DNA of 64,000 nucleotides from Bostrychus sinensis (GCA_020698575.1 CM036245.1:11798979-11862978), one strand, 5' to 3'; shown: positions 48,001 through 58,265, counted from the first letter of the stretch. Notes: generated from the letters alone by a model not told the origin. Program-made: numbers and translations.

Positions 48001-49342
48001 TAATATTATATGCTCCATTACATTTCTAAAAAAGCAAAAGTAACGTCTGCAGACTGAAACTGTCTTAAAACCAAAAGACAATCTGACTTACTCTCTAAAG
48101 ATATATAAGATATATATTTACTTACACTTTAAGATTTTTTGTAAAGTAAATTTACATATATTTCTCAACTCATATTTGTGCTCAGGAACTAAAAAGAACC
48201 TCTGGACACAATCTGGAAGTGATTTTGCTTTAAACATTATTTGTATGATTCTATAATAAACCAATTTAAAAATAATTGATTAGTATGATCATAAAACCCA
48301 GCCTTATTTATAATATGTATGGCTTGTTTTTGCTATAGAACAATCTTATCTGTTAAGATTTTATAAGTTGATCCCCACATTTCCACACTAAAATGAGTTT
48401 GACGTCATCTTTAGAGGTAAGATTAAGAATGTAGGAAAATGTATTTTAAAGTACTTTGAATACTTAAGTATTTTTAAAAGCACAAACTGTAGTACTTTAA
48501 CTTAAGTAAAAAATTTGACTAAGCAACTTTGACTTGTATACTTTTACTCAAGTAATGAAGCTGAGTACTTTGTCCACTGCTGGTTGTGGGTTTGATTCTC
48601 TCTGAGTGTGTCTGCCCTTCCTGTGTTAAATGGCAAATGGTCACATTTATACAGCGCTTTTCTACCTTCATGGGTACTCAAAGTGCTTTACATCAAGGAA
48701 CCATTCACCCATTCACACTCACATTCATACACCAGTGTGCGCAGACACCGGAGGCAAGGTGGTTAAGTGTCTTGCCCAAGGACACAACGACAGTATGCAA
48801 CAGTGGGAGTGGTTTGAACCACCAACCTTCTGGTTAGCTATTGCCACCCAAACTGTAGGCTCTCTCTGGCTTCTTCCCAACGTCCAAAGACATGCATGTG
48901 TGCAGGGGAACTGGTCTAAATTGCCCCAAGTGAATGAATGTGAGAGTGAATGGTTGTCTGTCTCTGGCTGACTGTCCACTTGTCCAGGGTGTACCCGAAT
49001 AAAGCTGTGATATGCTCCAGCCACCTGTGATCATTAACAAAAATAAGCATAAGATGAATGAATGAAAATGTATGCATTAAATATTTAACACTAGACCAGT
49101 AAATATTAAATACATTTTGCTTGTTTGAAGTGCAAGTCTGCCCTAAGTTAGCTGCAAAATAACCATTACATTTGTGTTCTTGATCTCTTTTTAAAATGTC
49201 CACATTTAACTTCTCTTGAAATAAAAAAAAAAAAAAAAAAAAGCTGTACTCTGAGGTATTTTTGCCCTGTCTTTCCATCTGTCAGGAGATCCAGAGACGT
49301 GTGGCCAGCTGGCTCAAGATGGCCGCCCTGCACACGACCTGA
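36026..49342 (+). CDS. prss16: PRSS16 (thymus-specific serine protease, S28), one frameshift in exon 4
   Basis: Family S28 carboxypeptidase-type serine protease of the endosome/lysosome; in mammals it acts in thymic cortical epithelium on peptides for CD4 T-cell selection. Thirteen exons: 36026-36086, 37037-37200, 38169-38268, 40278-40408, 42789-42912, 43004-43081, 43210-43257, 43329-43448, 43535-43687, 45547-45688, 46394-46573, 47538-47686, 49286-49342, all GT-AG with compatible phases. Ignoring one surplus base in exon 4, the product is 501 residues (human 514). A signal peptide (about 1-21, SVALLLLFSFMG) is followed by EGRLQQRLDHFN and GGEGP. The nucleophile is in GGSYSG (Ser about 181), the Asp in GVDPW (about 437), the His in DTAHCADM (about 463). 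Exon 4 has one extra T near 40307, between AKDH and GALILALEHRFYG. AATAAA at 49663 ends the 3' UTR. Confidence 0.93.
36395..36875. repeat. (TAG)n-type degenerate triplet repeat in PRSS16 intron 1
   Basis: Degenerate GTAGTA/GCAGTA triplets flanked by GTACTT-type motifs (TTTACTCAAGTAAATTTTAA at 36349 and TTTGAGTACTATAATCATTT at 36968). This indicates expansion inside another copy of the GTACTT-rich element, opposite in strand to the one at 34808. Confidence 0.9.
37352..37841. mobile_element. Foldback element in PRSS16 intron 2, copy 1
   Basis: The element runs from CACTG (37352) to CAGTG (37837-37841). Its halves are long imperfect inverted repeats, roughly 37380-37497 and 37541-37652: TCCATTGTTCAGAAAAAGTA against a complementary stretch from about 37542, and GATGTTCATATGTCTAAAAA against its counterpart near 37630. 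A unique tail, 37735-37815 (GAGGGATCCTGTTGCCTTGA), matches copy 2 in the opposite orientation. Confidence 0.75.
37870..38008 (-). repeat. SINE-like remnant, inverted
   Basis: ACGCCAGATGCCCTTCCTGA and CCATTTATCCAGCCC are the reverse complement of the family found at 10405, 52492 and 58081. It lies directly after the foldback element in PRSS16 intron 2. Confidence 0.65.
38991..39995. mobile_element. 1-kb long-inverted-repeat (foldback) element with GC-rich core
   Basis: The arms 38991-39204 and 39783-39995 are about 90 percent identical when one is reverse-complemented. Both begin TATGAAGGTAAATATGT and share TTGCAACTTCTCAACTCGGA. The 580-bp core includes a GC-rich block (39280-39365, GGGGGCGGGGCTACCCGGGG) foreign to the AT-rich surroundings. 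AGATGG at 38979-38984 and 39995-40000 may be a target duplication. No protein is encoded. It lies in PRSS16 intron 3. Confidence 0.85.
40278..40408 (+). pseudogene. prss16: PRSS16 exon 4 containing a +1 frameshift
   Basis: From the acceptor the phase set by exon 3 gives GHHVDLAKDH. The expected continuation GALILALEHRFYGDSLTPDA is one frame over. The exon is 131 nt, whereas the phases of its neighbours need 130 (or 130 plus a multiple of 3). The surplus base is in GACCACTGGTGCT near 40307. Without correction the frame terminates soon after, before the catalytic Ser. Splice sites are normal. It may be a real null allele, a programmed or compensated event, or a sequencing error. Confidence 0.85.
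40632..41095. mobile_element. Foldback element in PRSS16 intron 4, copy 2
   Basis: The element runs from CACTG (40632) to CAGTG (41091-41095). The arms, about 40745-40880 and 40915-41050, are complementary: ACATTGTTCAGAAAAAGTAT against ATACTTTTTCTGAACAATGA, and CATACATCTAAAAACTTTAA against its counterpart near 41020. The tail 40665-40733 (GGCAACAGGATCCCTCAAGA) is inverted relative to copy 1 at 37352-37841. Confidence 0.8.
42153..42488 (-). mobile_element. hAT-like element with AGGACTAAACC-type interior (inverted)
   Basis: The ends CAGAGCTTCTCAACCTGTGG (42153) and GTTTGAGAATCACTG (to 42488) form imperfect inverted repeats of the CAGTGGTTCTCAA type. The interior carries CCTGGTTTAGTCCCTGTTTT-like units, the reverse strand of the minisatellite. 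No clear target duplication. It lies in PRSS16 intron 4. Confidence 0.7.
44362..44818. mobile_element. 457-bp hAT-like element
   Basis: The ends TAGGGGTGTAACAATAC (44362) and GTATTGTAACACCCCTA (to 44818) are inverted with one base offset. The flanks CAGTGTTA (44354-44361) and ATGTGTTA (44819-44826) match at 6 of 8. It lies in PRSS16 intron 9. A tRNA-like SINE fragment (GGAGGTTGTGGGTTTAATCC, about 44297-44316) precedes it. Confidence 0.75.
45298..45480. mobile_element. Partial hAT-like element with AGGACTAAACC units
   Basis: CTGTTATTCTCAAACTTTTC (45298) resembles the 5' end of the CAGTGGTTCTCAA family. 45420-45470 has the minisatellite (ACCAGGACTAAACTGGGCCT). The 3' end is missing. It lies only about 70 bp before PRSS16 exon 10. 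Confidence 0.55.
45821..46335. mobile_element. Composite of hAT terminus, GTACTT-rich element and TTAA-type fragment
   Basis: 45821 (CAGTGGTTCCTAAATGGTGGGTC) is a hAT-type end. 45957-46080 and 46310-46330 carry GTACTT motifs (GGTGGGTAAAGTATTTCTCC, TTAGTTACTTTCCATCTCTG). 46175-46275 (CTTTCTACCATGTTATAATG) matches the element at 53791. It lies in PRSS16 intron 10. Confidence 0.55.
46591..47317 (+). mobile_element. 727-bp hAT-like element with AGGACTAAACC minisatellite
   Basis: The ends CAGTGTTTCCCAACCAGG (46591) and TTGAGAACCACTG (to 47317) are imperfect inverted repeats. The interior 46710-47280 is the best array of the family, with pure AGGACTAAACC and AGGTCTAAACC units. Flanking GCTGAAGG (46583-46590) and GCTTAAGG (47318-47325) match at 7 of 8. 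It lies in PRSS16 intron 11, starting 18 bp after the exon 11 donor. Confidence 0.85.
47849..49065 (+). mobile_element. SINE interrupted by an element of the 62683 family
   Basis: A tRNA-like SINE head (GCATGGTGGCAGAGTGGTTAGCACTCCTGCCT, 47852-47883) stops. About 700 bp related to the element at 62683-63320 follows (47887-48580; shared CTAAAAAGAACCTCTGGACA and AAAATAATTGATTAGTATG). The SINE then resumes with GGTTGTGGGTTTGATTC (48582), and its body runs through ACATTTATACAGCGCTTTTC and CTTGTCCAGGGTGTACCC to about 49065. It lies in PRSS16 intron 12. Confidence 0.7.
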
Positions 49343-49662
49343 TCCTCCTGATAACCTCCTCGCTCCTTATCACAGATTCCTGGTTTGTTGATATGAAGCA
49401 GATAAAAACCCAGCCAGCCCCAGCCTTACATTGTTGTACATTGCTGCTTTTCTTCATGTCATTTTTCTCATTTTGTTTATCACACTATTCTTTACACACA
49501 ATATTTAGTGATACAAGCACACAAGACTGGCTTTATTTTTTTGGTTTTTTTGTCATTTTGATGTTTGAAGCATTATTTTTTACCTGTCACATCTGTAAAA
49601 GGACAGTACAGATATGCTGTCTGTCTGCTACTGTGCTACACTCATTAGTTTTTATGTGGGAC

Positions 49663-49668
49663 AATAAA
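49663..49668 (+). terminator. Polyadenylation signal of PRSS16
   Basis: AATAAA in GGGACAATAAAGTTTAATGAC, about 320 bases after the PRSS16 stop codon, followed by the GT-rich stretch GTGGTTTGTTGGTTTTG. Confidence 0.8.
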
Positions 49669-50358
49669 GTTTAATGACTGTGGTTTGTTGGTTTTGTTTA
49701 CAATGTAGTTAATGCTCTGTTCCACCACTGGGGGGCGGTATTGTCCCATTGCACGGATAGGATCTTGGGCTGATTGTTTTATGCACTGGACAGCTTGATT
49801 TCAGTTCTTTGTACACTGCAAAAAATGTATGTATTATGATGGATACGCCTTAAAATTAAAGTTTAAAATTAGTTTAAAAATAGTTGAGAAAATCTAATAG
49901 CATATTATAATAGGGTTTATCTGATCTTAAGTCATCATATAGGCTTCATTATCATTATTATTAATTATTATTTTAATATGCAGGCACTCTCCAACAAGGG
50001 AAGCTCCCATTGGCTGTTGAATTATGAACAAGAAAGTGAATGAAGTGTGTATTCTAGCTCTGGATACATAGCTTACACTGAGACACAGCAGAAATAGGAA
50101 GGAATAGAGAAAAAAAGGGAAGCAAATAAAACATGACAACAAGAGGCGATGTTTGGTGAGGCAGTGATTGGTCTAAAGATAACCTAGAGCTAGAAGTTTA
50201 AGGTCAGCTCTAAACTTAAAGATAGTATTTCACAGTGGCAGATTTTTTTGCTAAAATAAAAGCAAGACAAATAGTTACACTTTGTAGATGACAGAGTTTA
50301 GCATAACACCAAAGAGCGACAAAGAGAAAACTGGGTAGTGCCTGCTTAAATAGATTAA

Positions 50359-50818
50359 AGGTCCCATATTTCCAGTTTTTTTCAGGCTTTTTTGGACACC
50401 TTTACATTAGTGTTTCACGTTGTATAACTTAAAATAATGTGTATGTATGGAAAACGTCTCCTTTTAGGGAGCTGTTACTTTGACTTTGCAGAGAAGGATT
50501 AGGTGGCTGTCGCCCCCTGCTGGCAACGGTGGGGACTGGGCAAAGACATGACGCTAACAGATAGATTTGCAGTGATGGCAATTTATGCACTGATACATTT
50601 AAATGAGTCTGGTGTATGGACTTAAGAAACGCGCAGGAGCACTTTTTGGTTTCATGTGTCTACGTAGAGCTGTGAGACCGAGCGTTTTCAGATCTTGAGA
50701 AAGGGACAGCCTCAGCTTACAGGATTACTCAACCATACTGCTCAAAGTATGAGGTGCTAACAACATTATAACATAATTAAAAGTTTTAAAAAAGTTGATT
50801 TTGCATAATACTGGACCT
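50359..50818. mobile_element. TTAA-flanked MITE-like element
   Basis: TTAA at 50355-50358 and 50819-50822 flank inverted ends AGGTCC and GGACCT. The 460-bp interior has no coding frame. TTAA target choice is typical of piggyBac-type elements. A related sequence with a CTTTCTACCATGTTATAATG block starts at 53791 beside another TTAA. Confidence 0.65.
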
Positions 50819-51595
50819 TTAACAGAATGAGCTGCAGTATAAATACAACTTATTTTTGTGTGAAATTGTCTTAATTATCTTAACAGAAATTAAATATGAC
50901 ACATTTTATTGGAAATTAAAACAAAACTTACATCAGAAAACATAAAAAAAAGTAGTTTAGTAAAAGTAGTGTTTTGCACCAAACAAGTGAGCCAGCTTCT
51001 GTACCTTGCCTTATGGCAACCTATACACTGTTTTAAAATTGCTTTCTCAATTCATTTGCATTTCTGGATCAATTTATTACCACTTCACTGTCTTACATTC
51101 ATAATAAGTTTATTTTAAATGGTAGATTTCAGTTCTCATGAATGAAAGCGCGTCTGTGGACACTGTATGCAGATGTAGTGATCATGTGACACAGTTGAAG
51201 GAAGAAAGGTGAGGAAACGCCAGTTGCCCTGAAGCCATCTGTTTCCGAATGGGCTGGTCCCGGTGTATCTGGTTGTGTGTGTGTGTCTGTGTGTGTGTGT
51301 GGGGTGGAGGGACCCTCACAGTAGGGGGGTCAAAAGTGGGAGGTCGTGACCCCGCTGACCCTGTGGGAGTGGAGATCATCAATCAACTGGAGGCTGGACA
51401 GAGCAGCAGGAGGGGGGCAAGCACACAAAACAGTCCTGGGACACACACACAGAGATACTGTAACACAAACGCTTTGCAAATGTAGCAGGAGCTGATCTGT
51501 TGTCCGTGTACACAACCACAGACACACACACGAGCAAGAACGTTTTAGAAGAAAGTTTCTGAACAAGTCAAATTTTTGTGGGTACAGTGTTGTGG

Positions 51596-51985
51596 CAGTA
51601 GTAGTAGTAGTTGTAGCAGTAATACCATTAGTAGTAGAAGTTGTAGTCGCAATAGTAGTTGTAGTATTTGTTGTGGCAGTAGCAGTAGAAATAGTAGTAG
51701 TAGTAGTAGTTGTTGTATAAGTAGTAGTAGTAACTAGTAGTAGTAGTACTAGTAGTACCAGTTGTAGTAGTTGTGGCAGTAGAAGTAATAGTAGTAGTAG
51801 TAACAATAGTATTAGTAGTACTAGTTGTAGTAGTTGTGGCAGAAGAAGTAGTAGTATTAGTAACAATAGTAGTAGTAGTACTAGTTGTAGTAGTTGTTGT
51901 GGCAGTAGAAGTAGTAATAGTTGTTGTAGAAGTAGTAGTTGTAGTAACAAGTAGTAGAAGTAGTAGCAGTAGTAGTAATTGTTGT
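51596..51985. repeat. (TAG)n degenerate triplet array
   Basis: GTAGTAGTA/GTTGTAGTA triplets with a roughly 63-bp higher-order unit (AGTACTAGTTGTAGTAGTTG at 51817 and 51878). It is followed by GTACTT motifs (51990-52110), so it lies inside another GTACTT-rich element. Frames of 120-227 codons here are low-complexity. Confidence 0.9.
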
Positions 51986-52491
51986 AAAAGCACTTTGTAC
52001 TTGTAAGTAACATTTACATTTGATACTTGTTTACCTTTACTCGAGAAACAGTTTGTATGAGTACTTTTACTTCTTCTTGAGTAATATTATTTTGGCAAAA
52101 GCTCCTTTAGATATTTCCTTTGGCCAAACGATGCATTTTCTTTCACATTGATGCCACATACTGCAATCTTATGTACATTTTAATATTTACCACACAAAAA
52201 CAAATATGTTGCTACAGTTAATATGCAACTGGTGTATAAACAAGACCATTAGCTGGCTGTGCAAAGGTTATTTAGGTGGAATAAACTGGAGAAATAACAG
52301 AAAACATGGAATGTTTTTCATTTACAGAACAGATCTGTCAGAAACACATACATGATAAAGATAACATAACACATTACTGCTGATATTTTTATGCAGAGGC
52401 AATGGTAGCGACCTTAAATACTGAGATTAACTTAAAAAATTAGCAAGATACAGGGCTAAGTTTAAACCTATCTTCTTATTTGATGCTTTCT

Positions 52492-52690
52492 TGGTAACCC
52501 AGCCACAAGGACCCAAAAGCCAGTGTACTCCTTGTACCAGTCCCAAGCCTGGTTAAATGAAGAGGGCTGCGTCAGGAAGGGAATCAGGCATAAACCCCCC
52601 CCCAAAAAAAGCCAAATTAATATGCATATTGCTGCACACTAAGAGGCAGATGTTATACTGTGGCGACCCCAGAGAGGAAAAGGAAAGAAC
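52492..52690 (+). repeat. SINE-like remnant
   Basis: AACCCAGCCACAAGGACCCA, CCAGTCCCAAGCCTGGTTAA, GGGCTGCGTCAGGAAGGGAA and CTGTGGCGACCCCAGAGAGG are the landmarks, in order, of the family at 10405, 58081 and 63545. Confidence 0.75.
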
Positions 52691-52999
52691 ATTTTATCCT
52701 TTATGTGTGTGACCAATGATAATCAAATAATTGTTTTGAGCTTACTGCCTCACACTCGTTGTAAAGACAGAGCAAGGAAAGTGACTGGATTACCTACACA
52801 ATCCCTTTTTATTGCTGTTTTAACATCTCATCTTGTAGCTATTGTAAATAAGCACACTTTTTTTCCCCCACATACGTTCTTCTCCAGCCACTATCAGGGT
52901 TATCAGCGGCACTTGCAGAGCGACAGGGCATGTTTTTTCTCTCTCCTCCTCCCTCCTCCTCCTCCTCCTCCTCCTTTTCCTCCTCCTGCTGCAGCCTGT

Positions 53000-53230
53000 C
53001 CTGTTGATCAATGAGGAAGTTCTTGGACCTCAACTATTAATCAGGGCCTATCGGCTATCTGTCTGCCGGGCCAACCAATCACGGTGCTCCGACAGCTGGG
53101 CCATGAAAAATGTGGCCCGGGTGGATCGGGGGAGAGAGGAGGAGGAGGAGGAGGTGGAGGAGGAGAAAAAGGGGGGGTGCACAGTCCTACAACAACTGCA
53201 CTTATGAATTCCTAACATCAGGACGAGTGC
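53000..53230. other. Complex, possibly conserved non-coding block
   Basis: Non-repetitive sequence with balanced composition (GTTGATCAATGAGGAAGTTC, ATTAATCAGGGCCTATCGGC, GGGCCAACCAATCACGGTGC) between a CCT-rich and a GGA-rich tract. It has no frame resembling a protein, but its complexity stands out from the decayed repeats around it. A regulatory role is a guess. Confidence 0.3.
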
Positions 53231-53790
53231 CGCACATACATTACACTGATTTGGCGACTGAAAGATGAAGATTAAATGGACAGATTTTCCTTCTGGTGTT
53301 CGTTTAGTTTGGGTCCTCGCCTCTGTGCTGCCTTCTGCTCGCTCATAAAGAAGCTAGAGCAGTGCTTATGGGTTGACATCTGCCTGGAGAATGCCAAAAT
53401 ATTAGTAATAACGATGACAGGGAGTGGAAATTTTGTGTGTGTGTAAATTAGAGCAGGCAATGAAATGTGTATAATCTGTAAAGGTTTGTTGTAGCAATCA
53501 GCTTTAGAGTTCAGTGCATGCTTCTTTTTCTAAAGCACAACTGTTTAATGAGTTTTCCCTACAAATGTAATACCTAAAGGATGCAAATGTATTGATAAGA
53601 GCAAAACTCGCTATTTTGTTTGGTTCTACACTGTTGCATTTGCATGTGTTGAATAATAATGATTACTCCTTTTCTAATACATTTGGAAATATACATAGAA
53701 TGCTATATGTTTGCTCTCAGCTTTCAGCTTTTTGGTTGCTGTCAGATTCCCAAGATTTTACATAAGACATAAGATTATAGATGGGCCTTT

Positions 53791-54220
53791 AAAGGGGACT
53801 ATATTATGCAAAATCGACTTTTCTAAGCTTTCTACCATGTTATAATGTTGTTCCCTCACCAAAAAACATACTGGGAGTTGTGTTTTACTACATTCACGCC
53901 TAGAGTTCATTCCTCTATTCTCTGACACGTTCTTTCTGAGCCCTCAAAACACTCGGTTGCACAAACCTCCACTCACTCCAGGAAGCGCTGACTAATCAAT
54001 CAGCATGCCCTCTACATCCAGTCTACTCTCCAGTCAAAAAAGTTCAAGGAAGTGAACAGCTTTTTTTCCCCCTTTAAATTATATTCATCAAAAATGGCAA
54101 CGCTCTCCACTCTGCTGCCCTCTGCTTTTCTCTTCAACTTTTCTTTATGGCATCAGTAGAAACATTCTCTTTTAGTCAGATAATGTTTTTAAAGGCTGTA
54201 AAACATGCTGCTATTCTGAC
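53791..54220. mobile_element. MITE-like fragment next to TTAA
   Basis: It starts TTTAAAGGGGACTATATTATGCAAAATCGAC at 53788 and includes CTTTCTACCATGTTATAATG, also present at 46184. The 3' boundary is not clear. Confidence 0.5.
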
Positions 54221-54394
54221 CAAGATTGATTAAAAATATGAATAAAAGCAGAATACATCCCCTTTTATATAATAAATGCAGTTTAAATTGCTGCTGCCAA
54301 AATAAGTACAAGTACAGCCAGTGATAGTGTGTATATAAAAAACAGATAAATAGACATAAAACACAAAACAGAGGACAAGGACATCCTTCTCTGC

Positions 54395-54590
54395 ATTTGA
54401 CCCATCCCTCAGTGCCACTGGGGCAACCTGTCAGGAGCAGTGGGCAATCACAAAGCAGCGCCTGGGGACCCTTCTCCAGATTTGAAGCCAGGACCCTGCG
54501 CAGGAGAACCTAGCTGGAGGATTAGCCTGTTGCAAACTAGAGCACCCAGAGAAAATCCTCTCAGACATGAAGAGAATATAGTTGCTTTTC
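54395..54590 (-). repeat. SINE-like remnant, inverted
   Basis: It shares TTGACCCATCCCTCAGTGCC and GGGGCAACCTGTCAGGAGCA with the copy at 34500-34805. Confidence 0.65.
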
Positions 54591-55144
54591 CACAAGGTCA
54601 GAATGGGGCGGTTTGGGTTTCCACTGTCCAAAGTGTTCCAAAGTGTTCCCAAAAGCGTTCCAAACCTTTCTACTTTTTGCACCCGATGGGGTCCAGCTCG
54701 GTTAAGCGTCTGGAACGGTTAGAGGTGGGCACTGCTGCGAGCTGATTGGACGAGAGAGAATCCTCACTTAGGCAAAAATAACAAGTCAAAAAACAAAAAT
54801 AGAAGCAAAAATGTTTTTTTTTTTTTTTTTTATCAAACATGTACCTGTCCTTGTGATAAACAACCGTATTCCAAGACAGGACAAGCTAATGTTGAGGCGA
54901 CTTTTTCTAAAAATAAAGCTAGCAACAGCTGTTTCCAGCGAAGTACGGCTCTCACTTCAAGAATCTAAACGTTCAATTTTTAGTTTAAACTGCATTAAAC
55001 ATGAGTTAAACTCATGTTGTTATATTTTCAGAGGTTAAAATGTGTTAAAGTGAAGCAGAGAAGTCAATTTGATGCACCAAAAGCTGGCAGTAAACTGGAA
55101 GCAGTCTCCTGTGTACTGAAGCTAATACAGCTTTAGCTCCAGCC

Positions 55145-55950
55145 TTGCACAGACACACACCGGCCTCACACAGACACACACCGGCCTCACACAGACACAC
55201 ACCAGCCTCACACAGACACACACCGGCCTCACACAGACACACACAGCCTCACACAGACACACACCAGCCTCACACAGACACACACCGGCCTCACACAGAC
55301 ACACACAGCCTCACACAGACACACACCGGCCTCACACAGACACACACCAGCCTCACACAGACAGACACGGGCCTCACACAGACACACACCGGCCTCACAC
55401 AGACACACACCGGCCTCACACAGACACACACCGGCCTCACACAGACACACACTGGCCTCACACAGACACACACTGGCCTCACACAGACACACACGGGCCT
55501 CACACAGACACACACTAGCCTAACGCAGACACACACCGGCCTCACACAGACACACACTGGCCTAACACAGACACACACTGGCCTCACACAGACACACACC
55601 AGCCTCACACAGACACACACTGGCCTAACACAGACACACACCAGCCTCACACAGACAGACTAGCCTAACACAGACGCACACCAGCCTCACACAGATGCAC
55701 ACCTGCCTCACACAGACACACACCAGCCTTGCACAGACACACACCAGCCTCACACAGACACACACCAGCCTCACACAGACACACACTAGCCTAACACAGA
55801 CGCACACCAGCCTCACACAGATGCACACCTGCCTCACACAGACACACACCAGACACACACCAGCCTCAGACAGACACACACCAGCCTCAGACAGACACAC
55901 ACAAGCCTCACACAGACACACACCAGCCTCACACAGATGCACACCAGGAT
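55145..55950. repeat. 21-bp minisatellite, about 38 units
   Basis: Head-to-tail copies of CACACAGACACACACCGGCCT with variants (CCAGCCT, CTGGCCT, CTAGCCT). Most units are exactly 21 bp, so the array stays open in several frames on both strands, producing apparent HTDTH- or CVCVRP-repeat proteins. A few 20-bp units and shorter units shift the frame. Confidence 0.95.
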
Positions 55951-56149
55951 TTACTCTTGTCTATTTAATATTGCCAGCGCCTATGTTTTAAAAGTGAGTT
56001 TCAAACACGTTTTATCTCAGTAACACAACTGTGTCTACATAACAGACGCATGTCTCCTGGACCCATCATGGAAACACCAGCAGGTTTTGGGGCTTGTCGT
56101 TCTAAGGCGTCCCGCACCATTCTGCCTGGTGGAAAAGCGCCTCATGAGA

Positions 56150-56222
56150 ACTTCACACAGAAAGATCCTGTCTGCTCAGTCCGGGAATTGAACCTTCTTG
56201 CTGTTAGGCGACCGCACCACCG
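56150..56222 (-). repeat. SINE-like fragment, inverted
   Basis: CAGTCCGGGAATTGAACCTTCTTGCTGTTAGGCGACCGC is the reverse complement of a tRNA-derived SINE head, with a box-B-like GGTTCAATTCC. Confidence 0.6.
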
Positions 56223-56308
56223 TTTCTTTTCTGAATGGTATAGGCATGATTGTAGTTTACATGAGTCATCTGTGCTACTTCAAACACACATTATTAAAGG
56301 GCAATATT

Positions 56309-56310
<2 letters not shown>

Positions 56311-56351
<41 letters not shown>
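56311..56351. repeat. (TAA)n microsatellite
   Basis: About thirteen uninterrupted TAA units. Confidence 0.95.
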
Positions 56352-56352
<1 letters not shown>

Positions 56353-56689
56353 TACTGTATGTGTGGCTGGTAGCTGGAGGTGCACATGCCACAAACTTGA
56401 GCAACTCACCTACAAATTTGGCCTCAGTGTGTTCCCTTTCTCTCACCCTGCTTTCTGTGTCTGTCTCTACTGTGTCTCCTGATTAAAGGCTTAAGTAATA
56501 AAATATACACATTCATAGAATAGATTTGAATGGGTGACTGCCTGTTTAAATGAAATCTTCTGTGTCAAATTATTATGAAATGGTTTAGTTTCAGTTTTTC
56601 CTCTCAGTCGTTTCTTTATCTCTGCCTTGTCACAACATCTTTTGTATTTCCTAAATCCTAAACACCAGTCCTAAGTGTCTCTTTGGTCT

Positions 56690-57430
56690 CAGCTCCCTGC
56701 TCCCCGGTCTGTGGACTAACTCGGCTGGATCTGTTGTCCAATAACGAGGCCTGTCCTCACGCCTCAAAGCTTCATCAGTGCCACGCCATCCCTCTTCTGC
56801 ATAATCACCGAGATCACACTCATCCATTCACATCTTATTGCCATGATTAGATTACAGCTAATGCTATTACACGACTCCCCTCTCTCTCGCGCTCCTCTCT
56901 CCCTCATCATGGATTTTTCTTGTAGATCTTATTAGCGTGTGATGCCGAGCAGGTCTGTGGATTTATGAACCTCAGAGTCCGCTCCTTTAATCTCTTGGCC
57001 TCTCTCCTCCTCCTCCTCCTCTCTCCGCCGCTGCCTTCCTGTGTCTGTCCATCCATCATTCTCAGGGCTGCACCGGGCGGAAGAGTATTAATCCCGCTAT
57101 CCCATCTCTCACCACTGCGGACAGATGAGGAGGAGGCGCAGGAGGTGGAGGAGGAGGAGGAGGAGGGGGGGGGGGGGGGGGGGGCGGCCCGGAGACCTTA
57201 GATTACTTTTCATAATATTTCTGCAGCGTTGTTGCAAATGGAGAGGCGTCAGGTGTAATGTATGCAGATTTACTAAAGCCAAAAGCTCCAGGTCTGAGAT
57301 GGTAATAACACAGTGATAAAGATCATATGGTGGCAGTCTGTGCAAACACATCTTTGTCATAATTTGTTTGTTTATGCAAATGTGTCGCCATGCTGTGAAA
57401 GCAAACAAATGTGCAAAAAAGAAACAGCTA
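56690..57430. other. Complex non-coding block, candidate regulatory DNA
   Basis: Non-repetitive sequence (for example 56740-56880, with GCCATGATTAGATTACAGCT, and 57190-57430, with TTGTTTATGCAAATGTG, an octamer-like POU site) interrupted by CTC-rich and GGA-rich tracts. No splice-bounded coding frame was recognised. It resembles the composition of vertebrate conserved non-coding elements, but conservation cannot be tested here. Confidence 0.35.
57165..57184. repeat. Run of 20 G
   Basis: An uninterrupted poly-G run following (GGA)n. This arrangement can form G-quadruplexes and is prone to length change. Confidence 0.95.
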
Positions 57431-58080
57431 CTGCGTCTCTCTCAGATACTCAAATATAGAGCATTTTCACAATAGACAGTGGTGTGGAGCTGCTTGTCTA
57501 CACTAATAAATTGTACTTAAGAGTAGTTTTATTGGAACATAATTTTTTACTTTTGTTTTTACTTTACTTACATTATTGTGAAGCAACAACGTTATTATTT
57601 GAGTACAGTTTTTGGCTACTCCACATTTATACATGCCCTATTTATTGGTTTCAAAGGCTTTATGAAAAGATTGAGTCCCTGTTTTGTCTTAAAACAAATA
57701 AGGCATATAACTCATTTTAGTCCTTTAAAAATGGTACATGGAAAGCTTGTATTTTCTGAGGTACATAGTGTGAAAAGTTTGAGAGTCAATGGTTTAAAGT
57801 ATGCTCAATGCCTATCCAGAAATCACAATCTCAACCACTTTTTAGTTTTTAGAAGTGTGATAATCCAGCCAGCGTACTCTTTAGGCACAGCACAGGTCAT
57901 GTTAGTACGGGACGGTTTTAAAACATGAACGTTGTGGCAATATTTATTAAAAGAGGAAAGTAAATCCTGGTGTGTGTCGATGTGATGTTGGAGGTAATTT
58001 AACTTCAGTAAACAGGAGACTACTTCCAGTTAACTGTCAGATTTCTGTGCATTAAACTCACTTCTCTGCACCATTTTACC

Positions 58081-58265
58081 ACCCCCAAACCGGCAAGACC
58101 CATGCTGTCTTGCTCCAGCTGAAAAGTGACGTTTGTGCCGGTCCTAAGCCTAAAAAAAAATTGCATTAGAAAGGGCATTTAATTTGAAAGTAAGCCAAAT
58201 CAATATGCAACTGCACACTGTGAGGCAGATGATTTGTCCTCAGAAGAAAAAATCTGAAAGGAAAG
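58081..58265 (+). repeat. SINE-like remnant
   Basis: GTGCCGGTCCTAAGCCTAAA, AGAAAGGGCATTTAATTTGA, AAGCCAAATCAATATGCAAC and CTGTGAGGCAGATGATTTGT are diverged landmarks of the 10405/52492 family. Confidence 0.65.

Noticed and set aside
51330..52013. 227-codon minus-strand frame rich in Leu and Thr
   Set aside because: Mostly the (TAG)n array plus adjacent low-complexity sequence; no recognisable protein.
55145..55991. Heptapeptide-repeat proteins (HTDTH or CVCVRP) on both strands
   Set aside because: Product of the 21-bp minisatellite unit, whose length is a multiple of three; no start context, splice sites or homologous family.
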